64,000 nucleotides of DNA from Pseudonocardia sp. GTDB lineage: Bacteria > Actinomycetota > Actinomycetes > Mycobacteriales > Pseudonocardiaceae. Shown piece by piece: positions 52,268 through 61,796 of this stretch (position 1 is its first letter; every line of letters begins with the position of its first letter). The translations under genes and the position numbers were made by a program. The DNA is taken from contig NZ_JAJCYB010000086.1 in NCBI RefSeq assembly GCF_029263155.1, positions 1 through 64,000 on the forward strand, in the 5' to 3' direction. The notes under the pieces were generated by a model. It had not been told where the DNA came from. It was given only the letters and a program-made list of their open reading frames with translations, and made no database searches.

Positions 52268-53662
52268 GTGGACCTTCCCCCGATCTCCCCGCCCGACGGC
52301 GACGCGCGGCGCGCGGCCGTCGCCCGGCACGCCGAGCTCGCCGTCCCGCTGGGTGGCCTCGGCCACCTCGCCGAGCTGGGGTGCTGGCTGGCCGCGGCAC
52401 AGGGCAGCTGCCCGCCCCGCCCGCCGGGCCGGCCCCGGCTGGTGATCGTCGCGGCCGACCACGGGATCGCCGCGGCGGGCGTCTCCCGCTACCCCGCTTC
52501 CGTCACGCTCGCGCAGGTGGAGGCGGTGCGCACGCACACCGCGCCGGTGGCGGTGCTGGCCCCGATCGCCGGTGCCTCCATCCGGATCGTCGACGTCGGG
52601 CTGGACCACGAGTCCGACGACAAGCACCACGTCCGCCGCGCGTGCGGCCGCATCGACCGCGAGGACGCGCTCACCGACGACGAGGTCGAGCGCGCCGTGG
52701 CGGCGGGGCGCGCCGTGGCCGACGAGGAGGTCGACGGCGGCGCCGACCTGCTGATCCCCGCCTCGCTCGGGGTCGGGGCCACCACGGCGGCCTCGACGCT
52801 GGTGTCGGCGCTGACCGGGGCCGAGCCGGTTGCCGTGATCGGGCGCGGCAGCGGGGTGGACGACCACGGCTGGATGCGCAAGGCCGCCGCCGTCCGCGAC
52901 GCGTTGCGCCGCGCCCGCCCGCACGCCCGCGACCCGCTGGCCCTGCTCCGCGTGGCCGGCGGCACCGATCTCGCGGCGCTCACCGGCTTCCTCGCCCAGG
53001 CCGCGGTGCGGCGCACCCCGGTCCTGATCGACGGCCTGGTCGTCGGCGCCGCGGCGATGCTGGCCCACCAGCTGGCCCCCGGTGCCCGTGCCTGGTGGCT
53101 GGTCGCCCAGCGCTCCCCCGAGCCGGCGATGACGCTGGCCACCGAGCAGCTGGACCTGACCCCGCAGCTCGACCTGGAGGTCCGGGCCGGGGACGGGACC
53201 GGCGCCGTCGCCGTGCTCCCGCTGCTGCAGATGGCGGCCCGGCTGCTCGCCGAGACCGCCACCGCGGCCGACAGCGGCATCATCCCGGCCAACCCGATGC
53301 CGGCCGACCAGATCCCCGCCGAGGAGACCCCCGCCAGCGAGATCCCCACCGGCATGGTCCCCACCGGCACGGCCCCGACCGAGGGGGCCCAGACCGAGGC
53401 CGTCCAGACCGAGGCCGCCCAGACCGAGGCCGCACCCGAGGGTCCGGCCCCCGCCGACCACGACCCGGCGACGGCCGGGCCGGGGGCCGACGGGCCGGCT
53501 GCGGACGGGTCGGCATCGAACGCGGCAGGGACGAACGCGGCAGGGACGAACGCGGCGGCGCCCACCGAACCGGTTCCGGCCGACCCGGCCGCCGCGGCTC
53601 CCGAACCCACCCGGTCCACCGTGGCCGGCGGGACCCGACCCGACGGCTCCGCCACGACGTGA
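52268..53662 (+). CDS. cobT: Nicotinate-nucleotide-dimethylbenzimidazole phosphoribosyltransferase with a repetitive tail
   Basis: A 464-residue protein. Residues 1-336 form a normal CobT domain: VIVAADHGIAAAGVSRYPASVT, ADLLIPASLGVGATTAAS, VIGRGSGVDDHGW, and the C-terminal LLQMAARLLAETATA (landmarks ADHGIAA and GVGATTAA). It forms alpha-ribazole phosphate for the lower ligand of cobalamin. From about residue 337 an extra ~125-residue tail has PADQIPAEETPASEIP and TEGAQTEAVQTEAAQTEAA repeats and no hydrophobic core. RBS AGGAAGG supports GTG 52268. The stop overlaps the cobS start (GTGA). Confidence 0.92.
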   Translation: MDLPPISPPDGDARRAAVARHAELAVPLGGLGHLAELGCWLAAAQGSCPPRPPGRPRLVIVAADHGIAAAGVSRYPASVTLAQVEAVRTHTAPVAVLAPIAGASIRIVDVGLDHESDDKHHVRRACGRIDREDALTDDEVERAVAAGRAVADEEVDGGADLLIPASLGVGATTAASTLVSALTGAEPVAVIGRGSGVDDHGWMRKAAAVRDALRRARPHARDPLALLRVAGGTDLAALTGFLAQAAVRRTPVLIDGLVVGAAAMLAHQLAPGARAWWLVAQRSPEPAMTLATEQLDLTPQLDLEVRAGDGTGAVAVLPLLQMAARLLAETATAADSGIIPANPMPADQIPAEETPASEIPTGMVPTGTAPTEGAQTEAVQTEAAQTEAAPEGPAPADHDPATAGPGADGPAADGSASNAAGTNAAGTNAAAPTEPVPADPAAAAPEPTRSTVAGGTRPDGSATT

Positions 53663-54429
53663 GGGGGCTGGCCCTCGCACTGAGCTGGCTGACCGTGCTG
53701 CCGGTGCGGGCGGGCGCGCCGGATGCCGCCACCGCGGCCGCCGCGATCCGCTGGGCGCCGCTGGTCGGGGGCCTGCTCGGCGCGGCCGCGGGCGGGGTGC
53801 TCGTCGGGCTCGCAGCGCTCGGGGCCCCGCCGCTGGTCGCGGGCCTGCTCACCGTCGGCGTCCTGGCCGCGGCCACGCGCGGGATGCACGTGGACGGGCT
53901 CGCCGACACCGCCGACGGCCTGGGCTGCTACGGCCCGCCGGAGCGGGCGCTGGCCGTGATGCGCGACGGCGGGGCGGGGCCGTTCGCGGTGGTGGCGCTG
54001 GTCGTGGCGCTGGGGACCCAGGCGGCGGCGCTGGCCGCGCTCGCCGCCTCCCCGCTCGCCGGCTCGCCGCTCGCCGCGGCACCGTCCGCCGTGCTCGCAG
54101 TGGCACTGGCGGCCGCGACCGGGCGGGCCGGGTTCGGCTGGGTGTGCCGGCGCGGGATTCGGGCCGCACGACCCGGCGGTCTGGGCGCCACGGTGGCCGG
54201 GTCGCAGCCGTGGTGGGTGCCGGGGGCCTGGTGGGCGGCACTGGCCGGGGCCGGGTTCGCGCTGGCCGGCCCGCGGGGCGCGGTGGCGGTGGCGCTCGGC
54301 GCGCTGCTGGTGGCGGGCCTGTCCTGGCACACCGCCCGCCGCTTCGACGGCATGACCGGCGACGTGCTCGGCGCCGCGAGCGAGCTGGCCACCACGGCCG
54401 CGCTGGTGGCGCTCGCCACCACACTCTGA
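53659..54429 (+). CDS. cobS: Adenosylcobinamide-GDP ribazoletransferase
   Basis: A 256-residue integral membrane enzyme of usual length. It begins LALALSWLTVLPVRAG (CobS opening), has RGMHVDGLADTADGLG with the acidic active site, and later RRFDGMTGDVLGA. It joins adenosylcobinamide-GDP with alpha-ribazole in the membrane to make cobalamin. GTG 53659 overlaps the cobT stop. A 24-bp perfect hairpin follows. Confidence 0.94.
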   Translation: MRGLALALSWLTVLPVRAGAPDAATAAAAIRWAPLVGGLLGAAAGGVLVGLAALGAPPLVAGLLTVGVLAAATRGMHVDGLADTADGLGCYGPPERALAVMRDGGAGPFAVVALVVALGTQAAALAALAASPLAGSPLAAAPSAVLAVALAAATGRAGFGWVCRRGIRAARPGGLGATVAGSQPWWVPGAWWAALAGAGFALAGPRGAVAVALGALLVAGLSWHTARRFDGMTGDVLGAASELATTAALVALATTL

Positions 54430-54449
54430 CGTCGCAACCCCGCACCCAT

Positions 54450-54502
54450 GCAACGAACGGCACGTCCGTCCACCAGGTGTGGACGGACGTGCCGTTCGTT
54501 GC
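54450..54502. terminator. 24-bp perfect-stem hairpin, bidirectional terminator between cobS and ilvE
   Basis: Left arm 54450-54473 and right arm 54479-54502 are exact complements of 24 bases with a 5-base CAGGT loop. The stem contains GAACGGCACGTCCGTCC. It lies in the middle of the gap between the convergent stops of cobS and ilvE. Confidence 0.8.
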
Positions 54503-54525
54503 GGGCGCGGAGCAGCAGGCGTAGC

Positions 54526-55629
54526 TCAGGGGACGATCGTGTGCATCCAGCTGTGGGTGTCCGCGGCCGTGCCACGCTGGATCGACGTGAGCAGCTCGCG
54601 CAGCTTCAGCGTGACCGCGCCGGGCTCGCCGCCCCCGACCGTGACCTCGCCCTGGTTGTGCTTGACCGTGCCGATCGGCGTGATCACCGCCGCCGTGCCG
54701 CAGGCGAAGACCTCGGTGATCGCGCCGGTGGCGCAGCCCGTCAGCCACTCCTCGGCGGAGACGCGGCGCTCGGTGACCTCGCAGCCCAGCTCCTTGGCCA
54801 GCACGAGCAGCGAGTCGCGGGTGATGCCGGGCAGGATGCTGCCCGAGAGCTCCGGCGTGACGACCTCGACCGAGTCGCCCGAACCGAACACGAAGAACAG
54901 GTTCATCCCGCCCATCTCCTCGACCCACCGGCGCTCGGCGGCGTCGAGGTAGGCCACCTGCGCGCAGCCGTGGGCGGCGGCCTGGGCCTGCGGGAGCAGC
55001 GACGCGGCGTAGTTGCCGCCGCACTTCGCCGCACCGGTGCCACCGAGCGCGGCGCGCGTGTAGTCGGTGCACAGCCACACGTCGACGGGCTTGACCCCGC
55101 CGGGGAAGTACGACCCGGCGGGCGAGGCGATGAGCGCGTAGAGGTACTCCGCCGACGGCCGCACGCCCAGCCCCACCTCGGTGGCGATCATGAACGGGCG
55201 CAGGTACACCGACATCTCGCCGCCCGCCGCGGGCACCCAGGCGCGGTCGGCGGTGAGCAGCTCGGTGAGTGAGGCCAGGAACAGCTCGTCGGGCAGCTCG
55301 GCCATCGCCAGCCGCGACGCCGAGGCCCGGAACCGCGCGGCGTTGGCGTCGGGCCGGAACGACGCCACGGAGCCGTCGGGCTGCTGGTAGGCCTTGAGCC
55401 CCTCGAAGATCTCCTGCCCGTAGTGCAGCACCATCGACGACGGGTCCAGCGACAGCGGCCCGTAGGGCACCACCTTCGCGTCGTGCCAGCCGGCGTCCGC
55501 GGTCCAGGTGATGGTCACCATGTGGTCGGTGAAGTACCGGCCGAACCCGGGATCGGCGACGATCTCCGCGCGCCGGGACTCCGGCACCGGTGAGGGATGG
55601 GCGGTGCGGGAGAATGTGGGCGCGCTCAT
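54526..55629 (-). CDS. ilvE: Branched-chain amino acid aminotransferase
   Basis: A 367-residue fold-type IV PLP aminotransferase: [15 protein letters not shown] near residue 70, the PLP-lysine loop [19 protein letters not shown], and the late [15 protein letters not shown]. It transaminates leucine, isoleucine and valine with 2-oxoglutarate. The start is ATG 55629. It is 16 bases downstream of gcvT on the same strand. It corresponds to Rv2210c. Confidence 0.95.
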   Translation of the reverse strand: MSAPTFSRTAHPSPVPESRRAEIVADPGFGRYFTDHMVTITWTADAGWHDAKVVPYGPLSLDPSSMVLHYGQEIFEGLKAYQQPDGSVASFRPDANAARFRASASRLAMAELPDELFLASLTELLTADRAWVPAAGGEMSVYLRPFMIATEVGLGVRPSAEYLYALIASPAGSYFPGGVKPVDVWLCTDYTRAALGGTGAAKCGGNYAASLLPQAQAAAHGCAQVAYLDAAERRWVEEMGGMNLFFVFGSGDSVEVVTPELSGSILPGITRDSLLVLAKELGCEVTERRVSAEEWLTGCATGAITEVFACGTAAVITPIGTVKHNQGEVTVGGGEPGAVTLKLRELLTSIQRGTAADTHSWMHTIVP

Positions 55630-55645
55630 GCCCGCAGGTTACAAC

Positions 55646-56719
55646 TCAGCGGACGTGCGACGGAACGAACGGCGGCTTGACCACCGTGCACGGCAGCGAC
55701 CGGCCGCGGACGTCGACGGTCACGGTGTCGTCGAGCCCGATCCCGGCCGCGGTGTCGATCAGCGCGAGCGCGATGCCGGCCCGCAGCGTCGGGGAGAAGG
55801 TGCCCGAGGTCGTGACGCCGACGCGGGTGCCGTCGGCGAGCACGTCCATCCCCGGCCGCGGCACGCCCCGCCCGGTCGCACGCAGCCCGCGCAACCGGCG
55901 CGCCGGCCCGGCCGCCTTCTCGGCGACGAGCGCCGCACGGCCCCGGAAGTCCGGCTTGTCCCAGCCGACGGCCCAGCCGCTGCCCGCCTGCACGGGCGAG
56001 ATGTCGACGGAGAGGTCCTGGCCGTGCAGCGGGTAGCCCATCTCGGTGCGCAGCGTGTCGCGCGCGCCGAGGCCGGCGGGCTGCGCGCCGGCCGCCACGA
56101 TCGCGTCCCACACCGCCGGGGCGTCGGCTGCGGGCACGAGCAGCTCGTAGCCGCGCTCGCCGGTGTACCCCGTGCGGCACACGCGGACGTCCCCGGCGTC
56201 GGCGAAGGACATGTAGTCCAGCTCGGGGAGCCCGGGGAGCAGGCCGGCGAGCACCTCGGGTGCCCGCGGGCCCTGCACCGCGAGCACCGCGAGGTCACGG
56301 TGCTGATCGGTGACGGTGGCCCCGGCCGCGCGCAGGATCTCGGCCACGGCCGCCGCGTTGGCCGCGTTGGGCACGGCGAGCACCTCGTCCGGTCCGGCCA
56401 GGTAGAGGATCACGTCGTCGACGACGCCGCCGCCCTCGGTGCAGCACAGCGTGTACTGCGCCTGCCCGGGCGCGATCCGGCCGAGGTCCGCGGTGAACAC
56501 CGAGTCGACGACGTCCGCCGCACCCCGCCCCGTGATCGCGAGCTTGCCGAGGTGGCTGACGTCGAACACGCCGACGGCCTCGCGCACCGCCGTGTGCTCG
56601 GCGACGGTGCCGCCGGGGTAGCTCAGGGGCATCGACCAGCCGCCGAACGCGCCGAGGGTGGCTCCGAGCGCGACGTGCCGCTCGTGGATGGGGCTGGTGA
56701 GGAGATCGTCCACGGGCAC
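55646..56719 (-). CDS. gcvT: Glycine cleavage system T protein (aminomethyltransferase)
   Basis: A 357-residue Gcv[35 protein letters not shown] at the N-terminus (in short: FDVSHLGK), [15 protein letters not shown], and [20 protein letters not shown], the folate and aminomethyl-binding segments. It transfers the methylene group of the H-protein to tetrahydrofolate. The start is GTG 56719. The ilvE gene follows closely. No other gcv genes are in this window. Confidence 0.94.
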   Translation of the reverse strand: MPVDDLLTSPIHERHVALGATLGAFGGWSMPLSYPGGTVAEHTAVREAVGVFDVSHLGKLAITGRGAADVVDSVFTADLGRIAPGQAQYTLCCTEGGGVVDDVILYLAGPDEVLAVPNAANAAAVAEILRAAGATVTDQHRDLAVLAVQGPRAPEVLAGLLPGLPELDYMSFADAGDVRVCRTGYTGERGYELLVPAADAPAVWDAIVAAGAQPAGLGARDTLRTEMGYPLHGQDLSVDISPVQAGSGWAVGWDKPDFRGRAALVAEKAAGPARRLRGLRATGRGVPRPGMDVLADGTRVGVTTSGTFSPTLRAGIALALIDTAAGIGLDDTVTVDVRGRSLPCTVVKPPFVPSHVR

Positions 56720-56784
56720 AGACGCTAGGCCATCTCGCGGTGGCGTCGCAGCCCGTCACCCCCTGGGGGCGCGCGAGCGGCGGG

Positions 56785-58038
56785 TCAGGGCGACCGGCGC
56801 CCCAGCCACGTGCACAGCCCCCACCCGGCGACCAGCGCCAGCGCCGTGATCGCCACCTGGACGATCGGGAGCAGCGCGGCCAGGGCCAGGCACAGCCCGA
56901 AGCCCGCCCAGGACGTCCACGCGGGCCAGCGACGCTGCTCCGGAACCAGGCGCAGCGCCGCGAGGTTGATCACCGCGTAGTAGACGAGCACCGAGCACGC
57001 CGAGAGCGCGATGGCGGCGGCCGGGCCCGCGGTGAGGGCGACGACGATCGCGACGGCACCGCCCGCGAGATCGGCCCGCCACGGGGTGCCCCGTGTCCCG
57101 ATCACGGCCAGCGCCGTCGGCAGCTCACCGCGGCGGGCCATCGCCAGCCCGGTGCGGCTGACCCCGACCAGCACCGACAGCAGCGCCGACCCGGCCGCCA
57201 CCGCCGCGCCCACCCGGACCAGCACCCCGAGCGCGGGCGAGGGACCGGCGTCGACGAGGGCCACCAGCGGCGCGGACTCGATCGCCAGCCGGTCGATCCC
57301 GAGCCCGACGATCAGCGCGACGCCCACCAGCAGGTAGACCGCGAACACGGTGACCAGCGCGATCTCGATGGCCCGCCGCAGCGTGCGGGACGGGTCGCGC
57401 ACCTCCTCGCCCAGCGTCGCGATGCGCGCGTACCCGGCGAACGCGAAGAACACGAACCCCGCCGCGGTGAGCACGCCGAGCGGGCCACCCTGCACCGGGT
57501 CGGGCACCTCGGTCGGCACCGCGGCGGACGCGGGCTCCTCCGGCATCCCGAGCAGCCCGCTGACCACCACCAGCAGCAGTACCGCGAGGGTGCCCCCGAC
57601 CAGCGCGTAGGCGCCACGGGCCGTCCACCGCACGCCGGTGACGTTGAGCGCGGTGACGGCCAGGATGACCACCACGGCCGCGGCCCCGGGGGCCGAGGGA
57701 AGCACGTAGGTTCCGAAGATCCCGGCGGCCGCGGCCGCCGAGGCGGTCTTCCCGACCAGGAACGCCACCCCGGCCAGCCGGCCCGCGCCGGGGGCGAGTC
57801 GCTCCCGCCCGTAGACGTACCCGCCACCGCTCTCGGGATGGGCCACCGCGAGGTCGGCGGTGGACGCCGCGTTGCAGGCGGCGACGACGGCGGCGAGCAC
57901 GACCGCGACCAGCATCCACGGCCCGGCCGCGGCGGCGGCGGGCCCCCACACCGCGAACACCCCGGTCCCGAGCATGGCGGCCATGCCGAGCACCACCGCA
58001 TCGGCGGTACCCAGCCGTCTCTGCACGCTCTCGGACAC
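56785..58038 (-). CDS. APC-family amino acid permease
   Basis: A 417-residue membrane protein with about 12 helices. It opens RLGTADAVVLGMAAMLGTGVFAVWGPAAAAAG, the APC start motif (GMAAMLGTGVFA), then YVYGRERLAPGAGRLAGV and FFAFAGYARIATLGEEVRDPSRTLRRAI (GEEVRDPSRT). It imports or exchanges an amino acid or amine. It is upstream of gcvT on the same strand, with a 65-base gap. The start is GTG 58038. Confidence 0.9.
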   Translation of the reverse strand: MSESVQRRLGTADAVVLGMAAMLGTGVFAVWGPAAAAAGPWMLVAVVLAAVVAACNAASTADLAVAHPESGGGYVYGRERLAPGAGRLAGVAFLVGKTASAAAAAGIFGTYVLPSAPGAAAVVVILAVTALNVTGVRWTARGAYALVGGTLAVLLLVVVSGLLGMPEEPASAAVPTEVPDPVQGGPLGVLTAAGFVFFAFAGYARIATLGEEVRDPSRTLRRAIEIALVTVFAVYLLVGVALIVGLGIDRLAIESAPLVALVDAGPSPALGVLVRVGAAVAAGSALLSVLVGVSRTGLAMARRGELPTALAVIGTRGTPWRADLAGGAVAIVVALTAGPAAAIALSACSVLVYYAVINLAALRLVPEQRRWPAWTSWAGFGLCLALAALLPIVQVAITALALVAGWGLCTWLGRRSP

Positions 58039-58131
58039 CGCGACACCCTGTCATCCGTGCCTGACCGGAAGTGTGGCGCGGCGGTGTCATTAGCATCTCG
58101 ATACCGCCCGCCCCGATCCGAAGGGAACCAC

Positions 58132-59625
58132 GTGCCCACCGAACTGCACCTCGGCAGCGGAGACCCCGCCACCGCCACCACCGACGCCGTAGTGATCGGC
58201 CTGCTCCCCGCCGACGGGGACGGGGCTCCCGTGCTCGCCGCGGGCTGCGACGAGATCGACGCCGCGTTCGACGGGGGGCTGGCCGAGCTGCTCGCCGTGG
58301 CCGGGGCCGCGGGCAAGGCCGACGAGGTGACCAAGGTCGTCACCCGTGGTGCGCTGTCCGCGCCGCTGCTCGTCGCGGTGGGCCTGGGCAAACCGCCCTC
58401 GGCAGGCGCCCCGACCGCCGAGCAGGTGCGCCGCGCGTCCGGCTCGGCCGCCCGCGCGCTGGCCGGCACCGCGCACGCGGTGAGCACGCTGGGCCGCATC
58501 GACCTCGCCGCGGCCGCCGAGGGCACGCTGCTGGGGGCCTACACCTTCACCGCGTTCCGCAGCAACGGTGACCCGAAGGCGCCGGTCGCACGGGTCGACC
58601 TGCTCTCCGACGGCGCCGACGACGCCGAGGTGCTGCGCCGCGCGGTCGCCGTCGGCACCGCCGTCCGCACCGCCCGGGACCTGATCAACACCCCGCCCAA
58701 CGCGCTGTTCCCCGAGTCGTTCGCCGCCCGGGCCCGGGAGCTGGCCGAGGCGGCCGGGATCGAGGTGGAGGTGCTCGACGAGGACGCGCTCGCCGAGGCC
58801 GGCTTCGGCGGGGTGCTCGGCGTGGGGCAGGGCTCCTCCCGCAAGCCGCGCCTGGTGCGGCTGACCTGGTCGGGCGGGGCGTCGCCGCGCGCGAAGGTCG
58901 CGCTGGTCGGCAAGGGAATCACGTTCGACACCGGCGGCATCTCGATCAAGCCGGCCGCGAACATGGACCAGATGACCTCGGACATGAGCGGCGCCGCCGC
59001 CGTCGTCGCCACCACGGTGCTGGCCGCCACGCTGGAGCTGCCGGTCGCCGTGACCGCCACCGTGCCGATGGCCGAGAACATGCCCAGCGACACCGCCTAC
59101 CGGCCCGGCGACGTGCTGACGATGTACGGCGGCAAGACCGTCGAGGTGCTCAACACCGACGCCGAGGGCCGGCTGGTCCTGGCCGACGCGATCGTCCGCG
59201 CCGCGCAGGACGGCCCCGACTACCTGATCGAGACCTCCACGCTCACCGGCGCCCAGATGGTGGCGCTGGGCACCCGCACCGCCGGCGTGATGGGCAGCGA
59301 CGAGTTCCGCGACCGCATCGCCGCGCACGCCCGCGCCACCGGCGAGGACGGCTGGTCGATGCCGCTGCCCGAGCACGTCCGCGCGGACCTCGACTCCCGG
59401 GTGGCCGACCTCGCCAACGTCTCCGGCGCGCGCTGGGGCGGCATGCTGGTGGCGGGGGTGTTCCTGCGCGAGTTCGTGCCCGACGGCCTGGCCTGGGCGC
59501 ACATCGACATCGCCGGTCCGAGCTTCCACACCGGCGGCCCCTACGGTTACACGACGAAGGGCGGCACGGGCGTCCCCGTCCGCACCCTGTGGGCCGTGCT
59601 GAGCGACATCGCCGAGAACGGCTGA
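58132..59625 (+). CDS. pepA: Leucyl aminopeptidase (cytosol aminopeptidase, M17)
   Basis: A 497-residue M17 peptidase of standard length: VGKGITFDTGGISIKPAANMDQM with the metal-binding Lys and Asp, and the family signature NTDAEGRLVLADA. The catalytic C-terminal half has WSMPLPEH. It removes N-terminal residues, preferring leucine, in a two-metal hexameric enzyme. AAGGGA precedes GTG 58132. It corresponds to Rv2213. Confidence 0.95.
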   Translation: MPTELHLGSGDPATATTDAVVIGLLPADGDGAPVLAAGCDEIDAAFDGGLAELLAVAGAAGKADEVTKVVTRGALSAPLLVAVGLGKPPSAGAPTAEQVRRASGSAARALAGTAHAVSTLGRIDLAAAAEGTLLGAYTFTAFRSNGDPKAPVARVDLLSDGADDAEVLRRAVAVGTAVRTARDLINTPPNALFPESFAARARELAEAAGIEVEVLDEDALAEAGFGGVLGVGQGSSRKPRLVRLTWSGGASPRAKVALVGKGITFDTGGISIKPAANMDQMTSDMSGAAAVVATTVLAATLELPVAVTATVPMAENMPSDTAYRPGDVLTMYGGKTVEVLNTDAEGRLVLADAIVRAAQDGPDYLIETSTLTGAQMVALGTRTAGVMGSDEFRDRIAAHARATGEDGWSMPLPEHVRADLDSRVADLANVSGARWGGMLVAGVFLREFVPDGLAWAHIDIAGPSFHTGGPYGYTTKGGTGVPVRTLWAVLSDIAENG

Positions 59626-59862
59626 GGCGCGGGCCGCCGATCCCGGCGACCCGCTCGCGCCGAGGTGCCTCTCGCGCGCTCCCGGTCGGCGCGCGAGACA
59701 CCACTCGGCGCGCGAAGCCCGGTCCCGCCCGGCGCGCCGTCGACGCCCAGCGGCCCGGCTCGCGCGCAGAAACGGCTCTCGCGCGTCGCCGACAGCGCGC
59801 GAAACACCCGACAGCGCGCGAGACGCGGTGCTGCGTGCTCGCCGGCCGGCGCGCGGACCGGG
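59626..59862. repeat. Intergenic block rich in CGCGCGA repeats
   Basis: This 237-base gap has no gene. It holds scattered copies of CGCGCGA/TCGCGCG, including the direct pair CGACAGCGCGCGAAAC (59790) and CGACAGCGCGCGAGAC (59809), and similar GTCGGCGCGCGA units at 59685 and 59705. It may derive from the same kind of element as the 22-bp repeats. Confidence 0.6.
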
Positions 59863-60213
59863 TCAGGGTTCGCCCAGCTCCTCGCGGCGTCTGCGCTCGC
59901 GCAGGACCCGCTGCCGGGCGTCGTGGTCGCGCATGCGCTGCGGGTAGCCCATCAGCTGCACGTCGTACACCGGCATCGTCAGCGACCGGGCCAGCTTGCG
60001 CGCGGCGGCGGGGCCCGCGATGCGGCGGCGCGTCCACTGCCCGTCCTTGTCCACCAGCAGCATCGTGGTCTCGGTGACCGCCGTGCGCGGCTCCACGTAC
60101 GCCTCGACGCCCTCGTGCTCGGCCGTCCACTCGCGCAGGTGGGCCTCGTCCTCGCGGCCCGCCGCCCGGGCGGTGCCCCTGCGGTTCCTCCGCAACCTGT
60201 CCAGCAGGCCCAT
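59863..60213 (-). CDS. Small conserved basic protein (hypothetical)
   Basis: A 116-residue protein with RBS AGGAGGT before ATG 60213. It opens MGLLDRLRRNRRG and has a central predicted beta region (TTMLLVDKDGQWTRRRIAGPAAARKLARSLTMPVYDVQLMGYPQRMRD, in short: MPVYDVQLMGYPQRMRD). The C-terminus is a basic helix. It sits between pepA and lpd. Actinobacterial relatives are annotated only as hypothetical or oxidoreductase-like; I cannot assign a function. Confidence 0.75.
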   Translation of the reverse strand: MGLLDRLRRNRRGTARAAGREDEAHLREWTAEHEGVEAYVEPRTAVTETTMLLVDKDGQWTRRRIAGPAAARKLARSLTMPVYDVQLMGYPQRMRDHDARQRVLRERRRREELGEP

Positions 60214-60361
60214 GTGGACCACCTCCTGACCCGTCAACGACGCGGCGGCGTGATTCTCTCCCGGCCGGGACCAGGACCGACGCGGCGGCGCGCCGGATGA
60301 CAAGATGGCGGTCGGCGGCGTGACATGCCGTGACCAGTGATCTTCTCCTAGGGAGTGTCGA

Positions 60362-61744
60362 GTGGCCGAGCACAACGCGGACCTGGTGATCCTCGGCGGC
60401 GGATCGGGCGGTTACGCCTGCGCGCTGCGCGCGGCCGAGCTGGGGATGTCGGTCGTGCTGGTGGAGAAGGACAAGCTGGGCGGCACCTGCCTGCACTACG
60501 GCTGCATCCCCACCAAGGCCCTGCTGCACGCCGCGGAGGTGGCCGACAGCGCCCGCGAGGGCGAGAAGGTCGGTGTGAAGGCCACCCTCGAGGGTGTCGA
60601 CATGGCCGGCGTCAACGCCTACAAGGACGGCGTCATCGCGAAGCTCTACAAGGGACTGCAGGGGCTGGTGAAGTCCCGCAAGATCACCCTCGTGGACGGC
60701 GCGGGCACGTTCGTCGGGCCGAACACGGTCACGGTCGGGGACGACACGTACGTCGGGAAGAGCGTCGTGCTGGCCACCGGCAGCTACTCGCGCACGCTGC
60801 CCGGCCTCGACATCGGCGGCCGCGTCATCACCTCCTACGAGGCCATCCGCCTCGAGGAGGTGCCCAAGCGGGTCGTCGTGCTCGGCGGCGGTGTCATCGG
60901 CGTCGAGTTCGCCAGCGTCTACAAGAGCTTCGGCGCCGAGGTCACGATCGTCGAGGCGCTGCCGCACCTGGTGCCCAACGAGGACGAGTTCGCCTCCAAG
61001 CTGCTGGAGCGCGCCTTCCGCAAGCGCAAGATCACGTTCAAGACCGGGGTCAAGTTCACCGGCGCGACGCAGACCGACGACGCGGTCACCGTCTCGCTGG
61101 AGTCGGGCGAGGAGATCGAGGCGGACTACCTGCTCGTCGCCGTCGGCCGGGGCCCCAACACCGCCACCGCGGGGTTCGAGGAGGCCGGCGTGAAGATGGA
61201 GCGCGGCTTCGTCCTCGCCGACGAGCGCCTGCGCACCAACCTGCCCAACGTCTACGCGCTCGGCGACATCGTCCCCGGCCTGCAGCTCGCCCACCGCGGC
61301 TTCGCGCAGGGCATCTTCCTGGCCGAGGACCTCGCCGGGCTCAACCCGCCCGTCATCGACGAGGCCGGGATCCCGCGGGTCACCTACTGCGAGCCCGAGG
61401 TCGCCTCGGTCGGCCTGACCGAGACGCAGGCCAAGGAGCGCTACGGGGAGATCCAGACGCTCACCTACGACCTCGCGGGCAACGGCAAGTCGCAGATCCT
61501 GCAGACGCAGGGCGCGATCAAGCTGATCAAGTCCGGGGCCGAGGGCACGCCCGGTCCGGTGGTCGGGCTGCACATGGTCGGCGCGCGGGTCGGCGAGCTG
61601 ATCGGCGAGGCCCAGCTGGTCTACAACTGGGACGCCCAGGCCGAGGACGTCGCCGCGCTGGTGCACGCCCACCCCACCCAGAACGAGGCCTTCGGCGAGG
61701 CGCACCTCGCACTGGCCGGCAAGCCGCTCCACAGCCATTCCTGA
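60362..61744 (+). CDS. lpdA: Dihydrolipoyl dehydrogenase (E3)
   Basis: A 460-residue flavoprotein disulfide reductase: GGGSGGYACALRAAELG (FAD), redox pair Cys43 and Cys48 in GGTCLHYGCIPTK, VVLGGGVIGVEFASVYKSFG (NAD), and HAHPTQNEAFGEAH with the catalytic His-Glu. It reoxidises dihydrolipoamide of 2-oxoacid dehydrogenase complexes. AGGGAG precedes GTG 60362. The E2 gene follows 52 bases later. In mycobacteria lpd lies elsewhere, so its placement beside the E2 gene is a difference from Rv2215. Confidence 0.95.
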   Translation: MAEHNADLVILGGGSGGYACALRAAELGMSVVLVEKDKLGGTCLHYGCIPTKALLHAAEVADSAREGEKVGVKATLEGVDMAGVNAYKDGVIAKLYKGLQGLVKSRKITLVDGAGTFVGPNTVTVGDDTYVGKSVVLATGSYSRTLPGLDIGGRVITSYEAIRLEEVPKRVVVLGGGVIGVEFASVYKSFGAEVTIVEALPHLVPNEDEFASKLLERAFRKRKITFKTGVKFTGATQTDDAVTVSLESGEEIEADYLLVAVGRGPNTATAGFEEAGVKMERGFVLADERLRTNLPNVYALGDIVPGLQLAHRGFAQGIFLAEDLAGLNPPVIDEAGIPRVTYCEPEVASVGLTETQAKERYGEIQTLTYDLAGNGKSQILQTQGAIKLIKSGAEGTPGPVVGLHMVGARVGELIGEAQLVYNWDAQAEDVAALVHAHPTQNEAFGEAHLALAGKPLHSHS

Positions 61745-61796
61745 TCCGGCTGCTGCTGACCCCCCGTTCGCGTAGATAGAGGAGCTCCGAGCCGAC

